Shown here: positions 16,072 to 25,010 of the stretch, piece by piece
Position numbering within the stretch: position 1 is the stretch's first letter
How the letters are laid out: each line of letters starts with the position of its first letter
Assembly (NCBI RefSeq): GCF_036013935.1
Contig: NZ_CP107902.1
Span: forward strand, 7,039,001-7,103,000
Reading direction: 5' to 3'
DNA from: Streptomyces sp. NBC_00461
GTDB taxonomy: Bacteria; Actinomycetota; Actinomycetes; Streptomycetales; Streptomycetaceae
Length of the DNA stretch: 64,000 nt
Made by a program: the position numbers and the translations under genes
Notes under the pieces: generated by a model
The model's database searches: none
What the model saw: the letters and a program-made list of their open reading frames with translations, nothing else
Told to the model about the DNA's origin: nothing

Positions 16072-17319
16072 ATGGAGCAGTACGAGCCCGACCGCCTGTC
16101 ACCGGCCACAGCGGCCGCCGTGCGACGCAGTCTCCGCAACGGACGGGCCGCCATGACCCGCCGTTCGGTGCTGCGCGCCTCCGCGGGCGGCGCGCTTGCC
16201 GCCGGCGGCATCGCGGCGCTGAGCGGCTGCGGGATCCCCGCGGCCGGCAAATCGCAGGGCGGCGTGTCCGTCGACGACCACTCGGCGAAGGAGAAGGTGA
16301 TCAACTTCTCCAACTGGCCCGAGTACATCGACGTCGACGACAGCGGCAAGCGCCACCCGACGCTGGACGCGTTCCGCAAGCGGACCGGCATCCAGGTCAA
16401 GTACACCGAGGACATCAACGACAACGACGAGTTCTTCGGCAAGATCCAGCCGCAGCTCGCCGCGGGCCAGGACACCGGGCGCGACCTCATCGTGCTCACC
16501 GACTGGTTGGCCGCCCGCATGATCCGCCTGGGCTACGTCCAGAAACTGGACGCGGCCAACCTGCCCCACGCCTACGCCAACCTGTCGGACCAGTTCCGCA
16601 GCCCGGACTGGGATCCGGGCCGCGCCTATTCGTATGTGTGGCAGGGCATCTCGACCGTCGTCGCGTTCAACAAGAAGGCACTCGACGGCGTCGAGGTGAA
16701 GTCGGTCTCCGACCTGCTCGACAACCCCGCGCTCAAGGGCCGGGTCGGCCTGCTGACCGAGATGCGTGACACCGTCGGCATGACCATGCTCGACATGGGC
16801 AAGGACCCGGCGAAGTTCACCGACGACGACTACGACGCGGTGATAGCCCGTCTGCAGAAGGCCGTCGACAAGGGCCAGATCCGCCGCTTCACCGGCAACG
16901 ACTACACCTCCGACCTCAGCAAGGGCGACCTGGCGGCCTGTGTCGCCTGGGGCGGCGACATCGTGCAGCTCCAGACGGACAACCCCGATGTCGGCTACAT
17001 CATCCCCGACCACGGCTACATGACGTCCACCGACAACCTGTTGATCCCCAACAAGGCGCGGCACAAGACGAACGCCGAGCGGCTCATCGACTACTACTAC
17101 GAGCCGGGGCCGGCCGCCGAACTCGCCGCCTACATCAACTACGTGAGTCCGGTCGCGGACGTCAAGCCGTACCTTGCCAAGCTCGACAAGTCGGCGGCGA
17201 ACAACCCGCTGATCCTTCCCGACAAGGCCATGCAGGCGAGGTCCGTGGCCTTCCGCTCGCTGAGCTCGAAGGAAGAGACGGCCTACCAGCAGAAGTTCGC
17301 GAAGCTCACAGGGGCGTGA
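16072..17319 (+). CDS. potD: PotD-like spermidine/putrescine-binding lipoprotein
   Basis: 415 residues. A Tat motif (TRRSVLRAS) and lipobox LSGC lie at about residues 28-53, after an unusually long 27-residue N-region. The mature part starts with VINFSNWPEYID and contains NDNDEFFGK and RRFTGNDYTSDL, as in the orphan protein at 3414. It captures polyamine outside the membrane for PotBC. It overlaps the downstream ATPase gene by four bases (GTGA). ATG at 16072 has AAAGGG upstream. The gene name rests on family and operon, not on a measured ligand. Confidence 0.9.
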   Translation: MEQYEPDRLSPATAAAVRRSLRNGRAAMTRRSVLRASAGGALAAGGIAALSGCGIPAAGKSQGGVSVDDHSAKEKVINFSNWPEYIDVDDSGKRHPTLDAFRKRTGIQVKYTEDINDNDEFFGKIQPQLAAGQDTGRDLIVLTDWLAARMIRLGYVQKLDAANLPHAYANLSDQFRSPDWDPGRAYSYVWQGISTVVAFNKKALDGVEVKSVSDLLDNPALKGRVGLLTEMRDTVGMTMLDMGKDPAKFTDDDYDAVIARLQKAVDKGQIRRFTGNDYTSDLSKGDLAACVAWGGDIVQLQTDNPDVGYIIPDHGYMTSTDNLLIPNKARHKTNAERLIDYYYEPGPAAELAAYINYVSPVADVKPYLAKLDKSAANNPLILPDKAMQARSVAFRSLSSKEETAYQQKFAKLTGA

Positions 17320-18476
17320 CGAAGATGACCACAGACAACAGCGGCGACGTCCGCCTCTCCGGCATCAGCAAGACCTACGGCTCCTTCACCGCCGTGCACC
17401 CGCTCGACCTGACCGTGCCGCAGGGGTCCTTCTTCGCCCTGCTCGGCGCCTCGGGCTGCGGCAAGACCACCACCCTGCGCATGATCGCCGGCCTGGAGGA
17501 GCCCACCGGCGGCACCGTCCACCTCGGCGACCAGGAGGTCACCAGCCTGCCGCCGTACAAGCGGCCGGTGAACACGGTGTTCCAGTCCTACGCCCTCTTC
17601 CCGCACCTCGACATCTTCGAGAACGTCGCCTTCGGCCTGCGCCGGCGCGGCATCAAGAGCGTGAAGAAACAGGTCGAGGAGATGCTCGACCTGGTCCAGC
17701 TCGGCGAGCAGTCGCGCAAGAAGCCGCACCAGCTCTCCGGCGGTCAGCAGCAGCGTGTCGCGGTCGCCCGCGCGTTGATCAACACGCCCAAGGTGCTCCT
17801 CCTCGACGAGCCCCTCGGTGCCCTCGACCTCAAGCTGCGCCGTCAGATGCAGCTGGAGCTCAAGCGCATCCAGACCGAGGTCGGCATCACCTTCATCCAC
17901 GTCACGCACGACCAGGAGGAGGCCATGACCATGGCCGACACGGTCGCCGTGATGAACGCGGGCCGCGTCGAGCAACTCGGTTCGCCCACCGACCTCTACG
18001 AAAACCCCAACACCACCTTCGTCGCCAACTTCCTCGGCACCTCCAACCTCATCGAGGCCGAGGTCGACTCCAAGAGCGACGGCGACATCGTCCTGAGGGC
18101 GGGCGGCGGCAAGCTGGTGCTGCCCGAGTCGCGCTGCTCCGCGCCGACGACGACCGGCGGCAAGGTACTGGTCGGCGTCCGCCCCGAGAAGATCTCCCTC
18201 ACGCACGCCGACGAGGCGGGCGAGATCGACGAGAACCGCAACCGCATCACCGGAAGGATCGCCGACTCAAGCTTCATCGGCGTCTCCACGCAGTACGTCA
18301 TCGACAGCCCGGTCTGCCCCGAGTTCGAGGTCTACGCGCAGAACATCGACCGCGACGCCCGGCTGGTGCCCGGCGCCGAGGTCGTCCTGCACTGGAACCC
18401 GGCGCACACCTTCGGCCTCGACGCGGATCAGGACATCGACGCCGGGGTGGCCGAGGTCGAGGAGGAGGCCGCCTGA
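17316..18476 (+). CDS. potA: polyamine ABC transporter ATP-binding protein
   Basis: 386-residue ABC ATPase. Walker A is GASGCGKTT at 44-52, signature LSGGQQQR near 142, Walker B VLLLDEP near 162 and an H-loop HVTHD. A C-terminal TOBE-type regulatory domain (FVANFLGTSN onward, then VGVRPEKISL) is typical of PotA/MalK-like proteins. It powers polyamine uptake from the cytoplasmic face. GTG at 17316 overlaps the potD stop; an ATG three codons later is an alternative. Its stop overlaps the next ATG by one base. Confidence 0.93.
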   Translation: MTKMTTDNSGDVRLSGISKTYGSFTAVHPLDLTVPQGSFFALLGASGCGKTTTLRMIAGLEEPTGGTVHLGDQEVTSLPPYKRPVNTVFQSYALFPHLDIFENVAFGLRRRGIKSVKKQVEEMLDLVQLGEQSRKKPHQLSGGQQQRVAVARALINTPKVLLLDEPLGALDLKLRRQMQLELKRIQTEVGITFIHVTHDQEEAMTMADTVAVMNAGRVEQLGSPTDLYENPNTTFVANFLGTSNLIEAEVDSKSDGDIVLRAGGGKLVLPESRCSAPTTTGGKVLVGVRPEKISLTHADEAGEIDENRNRITGRIADSSFIGVSTQYVIDSPVCPEFEVYAQNIDRDARLVPGAEVVLHWNPAHTFGLDADQDIDAGVAEVEEEAA

Positions 18477-19399
18477 TGGCCACGCTCAGTGAGGCGCCAC
18501 CCCTGGCGCCGGTCCCCGAGAAGAAGCCCCCGCGCAAGCGGGGCCGCCTGGTGCCGTACTGGCTCCTGCTCCCCGGCCTCCTCTGGCTGGTCATCTTCTT
18601 CGCGCTGCCGATGATCTACCAGGCCTCCACGTCCGTGCAGACGGGCTCCCTGGAGGAGGGCTACAAGGTCACCTGGCACCTCGCCACCTACTGGGACGCG
18701 ATGTCCGAGTACTGGCCGCAGTTCCTGCGCTCGCTCCTGTACGCCGGTGCCGCGACGATCCTGTGCCTCGTCCTCGGCTACCCGCTCGCGTACCTGATCG
18801 CCTTCCGCGCGGGCCGCTGGCGGAACCTGATCATGGTCCTGGTGATCGCGCCGTTCTTCACCAGCTTCCTGATCCGCACCCTCGCCTGGAAGACGATCCT
18901 CGCGGACAGCGGACCGGTGGTGAGCACCCTCAACACGCTGCACGTCCTGGACGTCACCAACTGGCTCGGCTGGACCTCCGGCGACCGTGTGCTGGCCACC
19001 CCGCTCGCGGTGGTCTGCGGACTGACGTACAACTTCCTGCCGTTCATGATCCTGCCGCTCTACACCTCGCTGGAACGCATCGACGGGCGGCTCCACGAGG
19101 CGGCCGGCGACCTGTACGCCAGGCCCTGGACCACCTTCCGCAAGGTGACCTTCCCGCTGTCGATGCCCGGCGTGGTCTCCGGCACGCTGCTGACCTTCAT
19201 CCCGGCGGCCGGCGACTACGTCAACGCCGAACTCCTCGGCTCCACCGACACCCGCATGATCGGAAACGTCATCCAGACGCAGTTCCTGAGAATTCTGGAC
19301 TATCCGACAGCCGCGGCCCTGTCCTTCATCCTCATGGCTGCGATTCTGCTCATGGTGACCATCTACATTCGCCGGGCCGGGACGGAGGACTTGGTTTAA
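18476..19399 (+). CDS. potB: polyamine ABC transporter permease, PotB type
   Basis: 307 residues with six predicted membrane helices. The first follows a basic N-terminus (RGRLVPYWLLLPGLLWL). The cytoplasmic EAA loop is EAAGDLYARPWTTFRKVTFPL-like, with the conserved E-A-A and G spacing that docks on the ATPase. With PotC it forms the transmembrane pore. ATG overlaps the potA stop (TGATG) and only its own TAA separates it from potC, so the four transporter genes are translated as a unit. Confidence 0.92.
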   Translation: MATLSEAPPLAPVPEKKPPRKRGRLVPYWLLLPGLLWLVIFFALPMIYQASTSVQTGSLEEGYKVTWHLATYWDAMSEYWPQFLRSLLYAGAATILCLVLGYPLAYLIAFRAGRWRNLIMVLVIAPFFTSFLIRTLAWKTILADSGPVVSTLNTLHVLDVTNWLGWTSGDRVLATPLAVVCGLTYNFLPFMILPLYTSLERIDGRLHEAAGDLYARPWTTFRKVTFPLSMPGVVSGTLLTFIPAAGDYVNAELLGSTDTRMIGNVIQTQFLRILDYPTAAALSFILMAAILLMVTIYIRRAGTEDLV

Positions 19400-20200
19400 A
19401 TGCCTGTCGTCAACTGGCTCAAACGCCATTTCGTCGTCATCGCGGGACTGCTGACACTCGGATATCTGCTCCTTCCGAACGTCGTCGTCACGGTGTTCTC
19501 CTTCAACAAACCGAAGGGGCGCTTCAACTACGAATGGCAGCAGTTCTCCACGGCCGCGTGGAAGGATCCGTGCGGCGTCGCCGACATGTGCGGATCGCTG
19601 TCGATCAGCCTCCAGATCGCCTTCTGGGCGACGGCCGGCGCCACGATTCTCGGCACGATGATCGCCTTCGCGCTGGTCCGCTACCGGTTCCGCGCGCGGG
19701 GCACGGTGAACTCGCTGATCTTCCTGCCGATGGCGATGCCCGAGGTCGTCATGGCGGCCTCGCTGCTCACCCTGTTCCTCAACCTGGGTGCCCAGCTGGG
19801 CTTCTGGACGATCCTGATCGCCCACATCATGTTCTGTCTCAGCTTCGTCGTCGTCGCCGTCAAGGCGCGTGTGATGTCGATGGACCCGCGCCTGGAGCAG
19901 GCGGCACAGGACCTCTACGCCGGTCCGGCGCAGACCTTCCTGCGCGTCACCCTGCCCATCGCGGCGCCCGGAATCGCCGCGGGTGCGCTGCTGTCCTTCG
20001 CGCTCTCCTTCGACGATTTCATCATCACCAACTTCAACGCGGGCTCGACCGTCACCTTCCCCATGTTCGTCTGGGGCTCGGCACAGCGCGGAACGCCCGT
20101 CCAGATCAATGTCATCGGTACGGCCATGTTCCTCGTCGCCGTACTCCTGGTGCTTTCCTCGATGCTTATCAGTAATCGCCGCAACAAGCAGAAGGCGTAA
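19400..20200 (+). CDS. potC: polyamine ABC transporter permease, PotC type
   Basis: 266 residues with six membrane helices. The EAA loop (LEQAAQDLYAGPAQTFLRV) and a final basic tail (NRRNKQK) are visible. Second half of the transmembrane pore with PotB. The start directly follows the potB stop. The DFIITNFNAGSTVTFP segment is typical of PotC and PotI proteins. Confidence 0.92.
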   Translation: MPVVNWLKRHFVVIAGLLTLGYLLLPNVVVTVFSFNKPKGRFNYEWQQFSTAAWKDPCGVADMCGSLSISLQIAFWATAGATILGTMIAFALVRYRFRARGTVNSLIFLPMAMPEVVMAASLLTLFLNLGAQLGFWTILIAHIMFCLSFVVVAVKARVMSMDPRLEQAAQDLYAGPAQTFLRVTLPIAAPGIAAGALLSFALSFDDFIITNFNAGSTVTFPMFVWGSAQRGTPVQINVIGTAMFLVAVLLVLSSMLISNRRNKQKA

Positions 20201-20229
20201 CCGCAAAATCCTTGTAGGGAGTTGAAATC

Positions 20230-21681
20230 ATGGCCCCAGGCGCCATGCCCCTCAATTCTGGGGGAAATACCCCCAGACCCCCTAGTTGGACAAAGTCACT
20301 CTCCGACGCACAGCCGGTCCCGTACTGGCTGGAAGACCCCGGCAAGCCCCACGCCGAGCCCGCGCTCACCGGCGCCGAGACCTGCGACCTGCTGGTCGTC
20401 GGCGGTGGCTACAGCGGACTGTGGACCGCGCTCATCGCCAAGGAGCGCGACCCCGGACGGGATGTCGTCCTGCTGGAAGGCCGCGAGGTGGGCTGGGCCG
20501 CCTCGGGCCGCAACGGCGGCTTCTGCGCCGCCTCCCTCACCCACGGCCTGCCCAACGGTCTGACCCGCTGGCCGGACGAGATCCACAGGCTGCAGGAGCT
20601 GGGCGCCCGCAACCTCGACGAGATCGAGAAGGCCGTCGCCCGCCACTCCCTGGACTGCGACTTCGAGCGCACCGGCGAGATCGACGTGGCCACCGAGACG
20701 TACCAGGCGTGGGAACTGCGCGACTGGTACGAGGAGATGGAGCGCGAGGGCCTCGCCGACGGCGTCGAGTTCCTGGACGCCGAAGCGGTGCGGGAACAAG
20801 TCGACTCGCCGACATTCCAGGCGGGCCTGTGGGACCGCCGGGGCGTTGCCATGCTCCACCCGGCCAAGCTCGCCTGGGGCCTGAAACGTGCCTGCCTCGC
20901 GCTCGGCGTGCGCGTCTACGAGCACACTCCGGCCCTGGCCCTGAAGCCGTACGGCGCCGGCATGGCCGTACGCACCTCCTACGGCTCGGTCCTCGCCCGC
21001 AAGGTCGCGCTCGGCACCAACATCTTCCCGAACCTGGTCAAGCGCGTGCGGGCGTACACCGTCCCGGTCTACGACTACGCGCTGATGACCGAGCCGCTCA
21101 GCGACGAGCAGCTGGCGTCGATCGGCTGGAAGAACCGCCAGGGCCTCGGGGACAGCGCCAACCAGTTCCACTACTTCCGGCTGTCCGCCGACAACCGGAT
21201 CCTGTGGGGCGGTTACGACGCGGTCCACCACTACGGCGGCCGGGTGCGCGCCGAGTACGACGACCGCCCGGAGACGTACGCCAAGCTGGCCGGGCACTTC
21301 TTCACCTGCTTTCCGCAGCTGGAAGGCGTCCGCTTCACGCACGCCTGGGGCGGCGCGATCGACACCTGCTCGCGCTTCTCCGCCTTCTTCGGCACCGCGC
21401 ACCACGGCAACGTCGCCTACGCGGCGGGCTACACCGGTCTGGGCGTGGGTGCCACCCGCTTCGGTGCCGAGGTGATGCTGGACCTGCTGGCGGGGGAGAC
21501 CACGGAACGCACCTCCCTCGAAATGGTCCGCAAGAAGCCGCTGCCCTTCCCTCCCGAGCCCTTCGCCTGGACCGGTATCGCGCTCACCAAGTGGTCGCTG
21601 GCCCGCGCCGATGCACACGGCGGCCGGCGCAACCTCTGGCTGCGGACGATGGACAGAATGGGCCTCGGGTTCGACAGCTGA
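20230..21681 (+). CDS. FAD-dependent oxidoreductase, PuuB/gamma-glutamylputrescine oxidase-like
   Basis: 483-residue DAO-family flavoprotein. The dinucleotide-binding motif VVGGGYSG lies at about 56-63 and is followed by the AASGRNGG FAD-binding stretch; the C-terminal YAAGYTGLGVG closes the FAD domain. Relatives oxidise gamma-glutamylputrescine or other secondary amines, releasing aldehyde and H2O2. ATG at 20230 has TAGGGAG upstream. It sits 30 bp after potC and ends the polyamine operon; six copies of a 10-bp repeat begin immediately after the stop. No gamma-glutamylputrescine synthetase gene is in the window, so the true substrate may be free polyamine or a glutamylated form made elsewhere. 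Confidence 0.88.
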   Translation: MAPGAMPLNSGGNTPRPPSWTKSLSDAQPVPYWLEDPGKPHAEPALTGAETCDLLVVGGGYSGLWTALIAKERDPGRDVVLLEGREVGWAASGRNGGFCAASLTHGLPNGLTRWPDEIHRLQELGARNLDEIEKAVARHSLDCDFERTGEIDVATETYQAWELRDWYEEMEREGLADGVEFLDAEAVREQVDSPTFQAGLWDRRGVAMLHPAKLAWGLKRACLALGVRVYEHTPALALKPYGAGMAVRTSYGSVLARKVALGTNIFPNLVKRVRAYTVPVYDYALMTEPLSDEQLASIGWKNRQGLGDSANQFHYFRLSADNRILWGGYDAVHHYGGRVRAEYDDRPETYAKLAGHFFTCFPQLEGVRFTHAWGGAIDTCSRFSAFFGTAHHGNVAYAAGYTGLGVGATRFGAEVMLDLLAGETTERTSLEMVRKKPLPFPPEPFAWTGIALTKWSLARADAHGGRRNLWLRTMDRMGLGFDS

Positions 21682-21682
21682 A

Positions 21683-21742
21683 TGCGATCCGGTGCGGTCC
21701 GGTGCGGTCCCGTGTGATCCAGTGCGATCTGATGTGATCCAG
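21683..21742. repeat. 10-bp tandem repeat, six units
   Basis: Six contiguous 10-bp units of TGYGRTCCRG type (TGCGATCCGG, TGCGGTCCGG, TGCGGTCCCG, TGTGATCCAG, TGCGATCTGA, TGTGATCCAG) start one base after the oxidoreductase stop codon. Confidence 0.75.
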
Positions 21743-21794
21743 CTCACTTCAACTGGGTGTGGAAACCCGCGTAATGCCTGCCAGGAGACCTCCC

Positions 21795-21838
21795 TCTCTC
21801 CCTTGACGCGATCAGCGTCGATCAGCGTCAAGGAGAGA
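21795..21838 (+). other. hairpin with internal direct repeat before the 21853 gene
   Basis: Stem CCTTGACGC (21801-21809) with GCGTCAAGG (21825-21833), extended by TCTCT/AGAGA after a one-base bulge. The loop and right arm contain two tandem GATCAGCGTC copies (21810-21819, 21820-21829). It could terminate the polyamine operon or control the next gene, whose GGAGG site starts about 4 bp downstream. Confidence 0.5.
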
Positions 21839-21852
21839 CAGGGAGGCTCCAC

Positions 21853-22305
21853 ATGGCTGGGGCGAAAACGGCGGTCGAGTGGCTGGCATCCGTTGCTCCG
21901 GATCCCGAGGCCTGCCGCTCGGAGTGGGAGCGCAACCCCCTGGGGATCGCGCTGCTGCCCGCCGGCAAGGCCTGGGACGTACTCATCCTGCCGAGCCGGC
22001 TCGGCTACCCCACGCTCGACGTCCTCACGCGCATCCTCGACCGGCAGGGACCGGTCCTGGTCGACTTCGGGGACGCGCGCATGGGCTTCTTCGTGCCGCC
22101 GGGCACCGCGGCCCGCTGGCTCGGTACGGGCATCCGCACCGCGGGAGCCGGCACCTGGATCGTGGTGCCGTACCCGGGACGGTCGACCGGTGGGGTGCGC
22201 TGGCTGGTCCCGCCGGACGGCTCGGGCACCCTCACCGACCCCGCGCTCCTCGAACTGGCGATGCACGAGGCGGCAGCGGGACTGGCGAGCGAGGAGGGCA
22301 CATGA
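21853..22305 (+). CDS. small conserved protein, possibly Prim-Pol-like fold
   Basis: 150 residues, soluble, no signal peptide or membrane helix. The pattern NPLGIALLPAGKAWDVL, then GPVLVDFGDARMGFFVPPGTA and GAGTWIVVPYPG recalls the short actinobacterial proteins annotated as DNA primase/polymerase N-terminal (Prim-Pol) domains, but I cannot place catalytic acidic residues with confidence. Function unknown. ATG at 21853 has GGGAGG at good spacing. The stop codon falls inside the first copy of an 18-bp tandem repeat, so its C-terminus may vary between strains. Convergent with the PAP2 gene. Confidence 0.7.
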   Translation: MAGAKTAVEWLASVAPDPEACRSEWERNPLGIALLPAGKAWDVLILPSRLGYPTLDVLTRILDRQGPVLVDFGDARMGFFVPPGTAARWLGTGIRTAGAGTWIVVPYPGRSTGGVRWLVPPDGSGTLTDPALLELAMHEAAAGLASEEGT

Positions 22306-22353
22306 CGGGCCGTTGACACAGGACGGACCGGTGACACATGACGGGCCGGTGAT
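22300..22353. repeat. 18-bp tandem repeat spanning a stop codon
   Basis: Three contiguous 18-bp units of ACATGACGGGCCGGTGAC type (22300-22317, 22318-22335, 22336-22353). The TGA of the 21853 gene (22303-22305) is part of the first unit. They fill the 58-bp convergent gap almost completely. Confidence 0.7.
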
Positions 22354-22363
22354 GGCCAGAGGT

Positions 22364-23221
22364 CTACTCGTCCTCCGTAGTGCTCTCGCGTCGGCCACCC
22401 GTGCTGCCGACGCGAACCAGGAAGATCCACAAAGACGTGAGCAGCACCGTGCACAGGCACCAACTGGCCACGACGTCCAGTGGCCAGTGGTAGCCGCGCC
22501 GGACCAGGCCGAACCCGACGGCGAGCGTGACGACGGCGCAGGCGGCGACCAGCGCGCGGCGGGCGTACGCCGTGCGCAGCCAGGGGAGCAGGAGCAGGGT
22601 CGCCGAGCCGTAGGCGACGGCGGACGTCGCGGTGTGGCCGGACGGGTAGTAGCCGGTCGACGGGGGCATGAGGGGGGTGCTCGGGCGGTCGACCAGGGCC
22701 TTGAGGGGCACGATCAGGGCCGGGACCAGCGCCATCACCAGAGCCGCCGCGAGGGGCGGCAGCCACCAGCGGTACATCCCGGACGCCCGGCCCCGCCAGG
22801 CCACGTAGGCCAGGACGACGGCGAGCACCGGCACCGCGACCTCGACATTGCCCAGGTCGGAGAGGCCACCGGAGAAACGGTCCGGGTGCGTGAGGGCGAG
22901 GCTGACCCTTCGGTCCACACGCAGAAGCAGGCCGTCGGAGACGACCTGCCAGGTGATCAGCGCGAAGAGAAGGGCGGGAAGCCCGAGAAGGAGAAGAAAG
23001 GAGGCCGGCCGCCCCGGAACAGGGGGGGTGGTTCCGGGGCGGCCGATCAGATCGGATCGACGCCCACCCCGGGGGGTTTGGGGCGGGCGACTGTCCGATC
23101 GGTGAGGAGATCCGGAGCCGGAAGCTCCGTGTGTGTGCGCGAGGGCACGACCAGGGCGAAGCTGGGGAGGCCCCGTCCTGATGTCGCCCACAGTCCCCTG
23201 TGGGCGGGGTGTATCTCTCAT
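22364..23221 (-). CDS. PAP2-family membrane phosphatase
   Basis: 285 residues with a ~70-residue hydrophilic N-terminus and five or six membrane helices. The three phosphatase motifs are visible: KALVDRP, PSGHT and RRGYHWPLD (catalytic His plus Asp). PAP2 enzymes dephosphorylate phosphatidic acid, undecaprenyl pyrophosphate or related lipids at the outer membrane face. ATG at 23221 is chosen because a TAGGTT -10-like hexamer ends eight bases before it and no ribosome-binding site is present, suggesting a leaderless message. The frame is open to 23371, but that extension shows no family similarity. Confidence 0.85.
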   Translation of the reverse strand: MRDTPRPQGTVGDIRTGPPQLRPGRALAHTHGASGSGSPHRSDSRPPQTPRGGRRSDLIGRPGTTPPVPGRPASFLLLLGLPALLFALITWQVVSDGLLLRVDRRVSLALTHPDRFSGGLSDLGNVEVAVPVLAVVLAYVAWRGRASGMYRWWLPPLAAALVMALVPALIVPLKALVDRPSTPLMPPSTGYYPSGHTATSAVAYGSATLLLLPWLRTAYARRALVAACAVVTLAVGFGLVRRGYHWPLDVVASWCLCTVLLTSLWIFLVRVGSTGGRRESTTEDE

Positions 23222-23412
23222 CTGGGTAGAACCTACGACAGCCGAAGGGCTCAGGACAGGCGGAATCGCGTTACGCCATCCACCTCGCACACCTTCTTCA
23301 CACGGCCTGACGGCGGCCGCCCCGGCCCCGGAATCGCAGGAGCCGCAAGGGCTGGGGCGGATGGTGCTCATGTGGTGTGCACCCTGTGTGTGACCTGCGG
23401 ATTCCGTTTGGC

Positions 23413-24747
23413 TCAGATGCGCGTGAATGCCTGCTCGATGATGTCGAGACCCTCGTTCAGCAGGTCCTCGCCGATGACCAGCGGGGGCAGGAAACGCAGC
23501 ACGTTGCCGTACGTGCCACAGGTCAGGACCAGCAGGCCCTCCTGGTGGCAGGCCTTGGCGAGCGCGGCGGTCGCCTCCGGGTTCGGCTCCTTGGTCGCGC
23601 GGTCCTTGACCAGCTCGATGGCGATCATCGCGCCCCGGCCGCGGATGTCGCCGATGATGTCGAACTTCTCGGCGATGGCGCCGAGGCGGCTCTTCATGAC
23701 CGCCTCGATGTTCTTCGCCCTGGCGTTGAGGTCGAGCTCCTTCATCGTCTCGATGGCGCCCAGCGCACCGGCACAGGCGACCGGGTTGCCGCCGTAGGTG
23801 CCGCCCAGGCCCCCGGCGTGCGGGGCGTCCATGATCTCGGCGCGGCCGGTGACGGCGGCGAGCGGGAGACCGCCCGCGATGCCCTTCGCCGTCGTGATCA
23901 GGTCGGGGACGATGCCCTCGTCCTCACAGGCGAACCACTGGCCCGTACGGCAGAACCCGGACTGGATCTCGTCGGCGACGAACACGATCCCGTTGTCCTG
24001 GGCGAACCGGCTGATCGCCGGCAGGAAGCCCTTCGCCGGCTCGATGAAGCCGCCCTCGCCGAGCACCGGCTCGATGATGATCGCGGCGACGTTCTCGGCG
24101 CCGACCTGCTTGCTGATCTGGTCGATGGCCTGCGCGGCGGCCTCGGGGCCGGCGTTCTCCGGACCGGTCGGCCAGCGGTAGCCGTAGGCGACCGGGACGC
24201 GGTAGACCTCGGGCGCGAACGGACCGAAGCCCTGCTTGTACGGCATGTTCTTCGCCGTGAGCGCCATCGTGAGGTTGGTCCGGCCGTGGTAGCCGTGGTC
24301 GAAGACGACGACGGCCTGGCGCTTGGTGTACGCACGGGCGATCTTGACGGCGTTCTCGACGGCCTCGGCGCCACTGTTGAACAGGGCGGACTTCTTGGCG
24401 TGGTCACCCGGGGTCAGCTCGGCGAGGGCCTCGGCGACCTCCACGTAGCCCTCGTACGGAGTGACCATGAAGCAGGTGTGGGTGAAGTCGGCGAGCTGCG
24501 CGGAGGCGCGGCGTACGACGGCCTCGGCGGACGCGCCGACGGACGTCACGGCGATTCCCGAACCGAAGTCGATGAGCCGGTTCCCGTCGACGTCCTCGAT
24601 GATCCCGCCGCCCGCGCGCGCGGTGAACACCGGCAGCACGGAGCCCACGCCCTGCGCGACCGCGGCGGTACGGCGGGCCTGCAGTTCCTGCGACTTCGGA
24701 CCGGGGATGGCGGTGACGATCCGGCGCTCCTGCGGAAGTGCACTCAT
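23413..24747 (-). CDS. gabT: 4-aminobutyrate-2-oxoglutarate transaminase
   Basis: 444-residue class III aminotransferase with the GabT profile. NSGAEAVENAVK lies near 124, the pyridine-contacting Asp259 in ADEIQSGF and Schiff-base Lys288 in TTAKG. It converts GABA plus 2-oxoglutarate to succinate semialdehyde plus glutamate, the step after the aminobutyraldehyde dehydrogenases of this window. ATG at 24747 has AGGAG 8 bases upstream. Divergent from the membrane ATPase at 25011, so the 263-bp gap holds two promoters that I cannot locate precisely. Confidence 0.93.
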   Translation of the reverse strand: MSALPQERRIVTAIPGPKSQELQARRTAAVAQGVGSVLPVFTARAGGGIIEDVDGNRLIDFGSGIAVTSVGASAEAVVRRASAQLADFTHTCFMVTPYEGYVEVAEALAELTPGDHAKKSALFNSGAEAVENAVKIARAYTKRQAVVVFDHGYHGRTNLTMALTAKNMPYKQGFGPFAPEVYRVPVAYGYRWPTGPENAGPEAAAQAIDQISKQVGAENVAAIIIEPVLGEGGFIEPAKGFLPAISRFAQDNGIVFVADEIQSGFCRTGQWFACEDEGIVPDLITTAKGIAGGLPLAAVTGRAEIMDAPHAGGLGGTYGGNPVACAGALGAIETMKELDLNARAKNIEAVMKSRLGAIAEKFDIIGDIRGRGAMIAIELVKDRATKEPNPEATAALAKACHQEGLLVLTCGTYGNVLRFLPPLVIGEDLLNEGLDIIEQAFTRI

Positions 24748-25010
24748 GAGGGGCTCCTGGGGGTGTGCGGCCTTGCGGACTCTTGTCTTCTTTTCTCGCA
24801 GGTTAGGGCCGGGAGAGGGGGGTGGGCATGCTCCATGTGGGCGCTGTCGGGGATTCGGGTTGTCCGTGGTGGACATGGCGGGTACGGGTGGACGGTCACC
24901 ACCGGGTTCGGTTCCGCTCCACGCTCGCGGCCGCGTAAGCGGTGAACTCCCTTGGCGGGGGCGTTAGATTGACCGCTGAGGACGGAACGGCTGGTCAGGG
25001 AGCGAGGGCG

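Noticed and set aside
18428..20206. 592-residue minus-strand open frame opposite potB and potC
   Set aside because: Asp/Glu/Arg-rich antisense of two clear permeases; typical high-GC artefact.
23222..23371. 50-residue N-terminal extension of the PAP2 protein
   Set aside because: Composition is not coding-like and it would overlap the putative promoter; the ATG at 23221 suffices.
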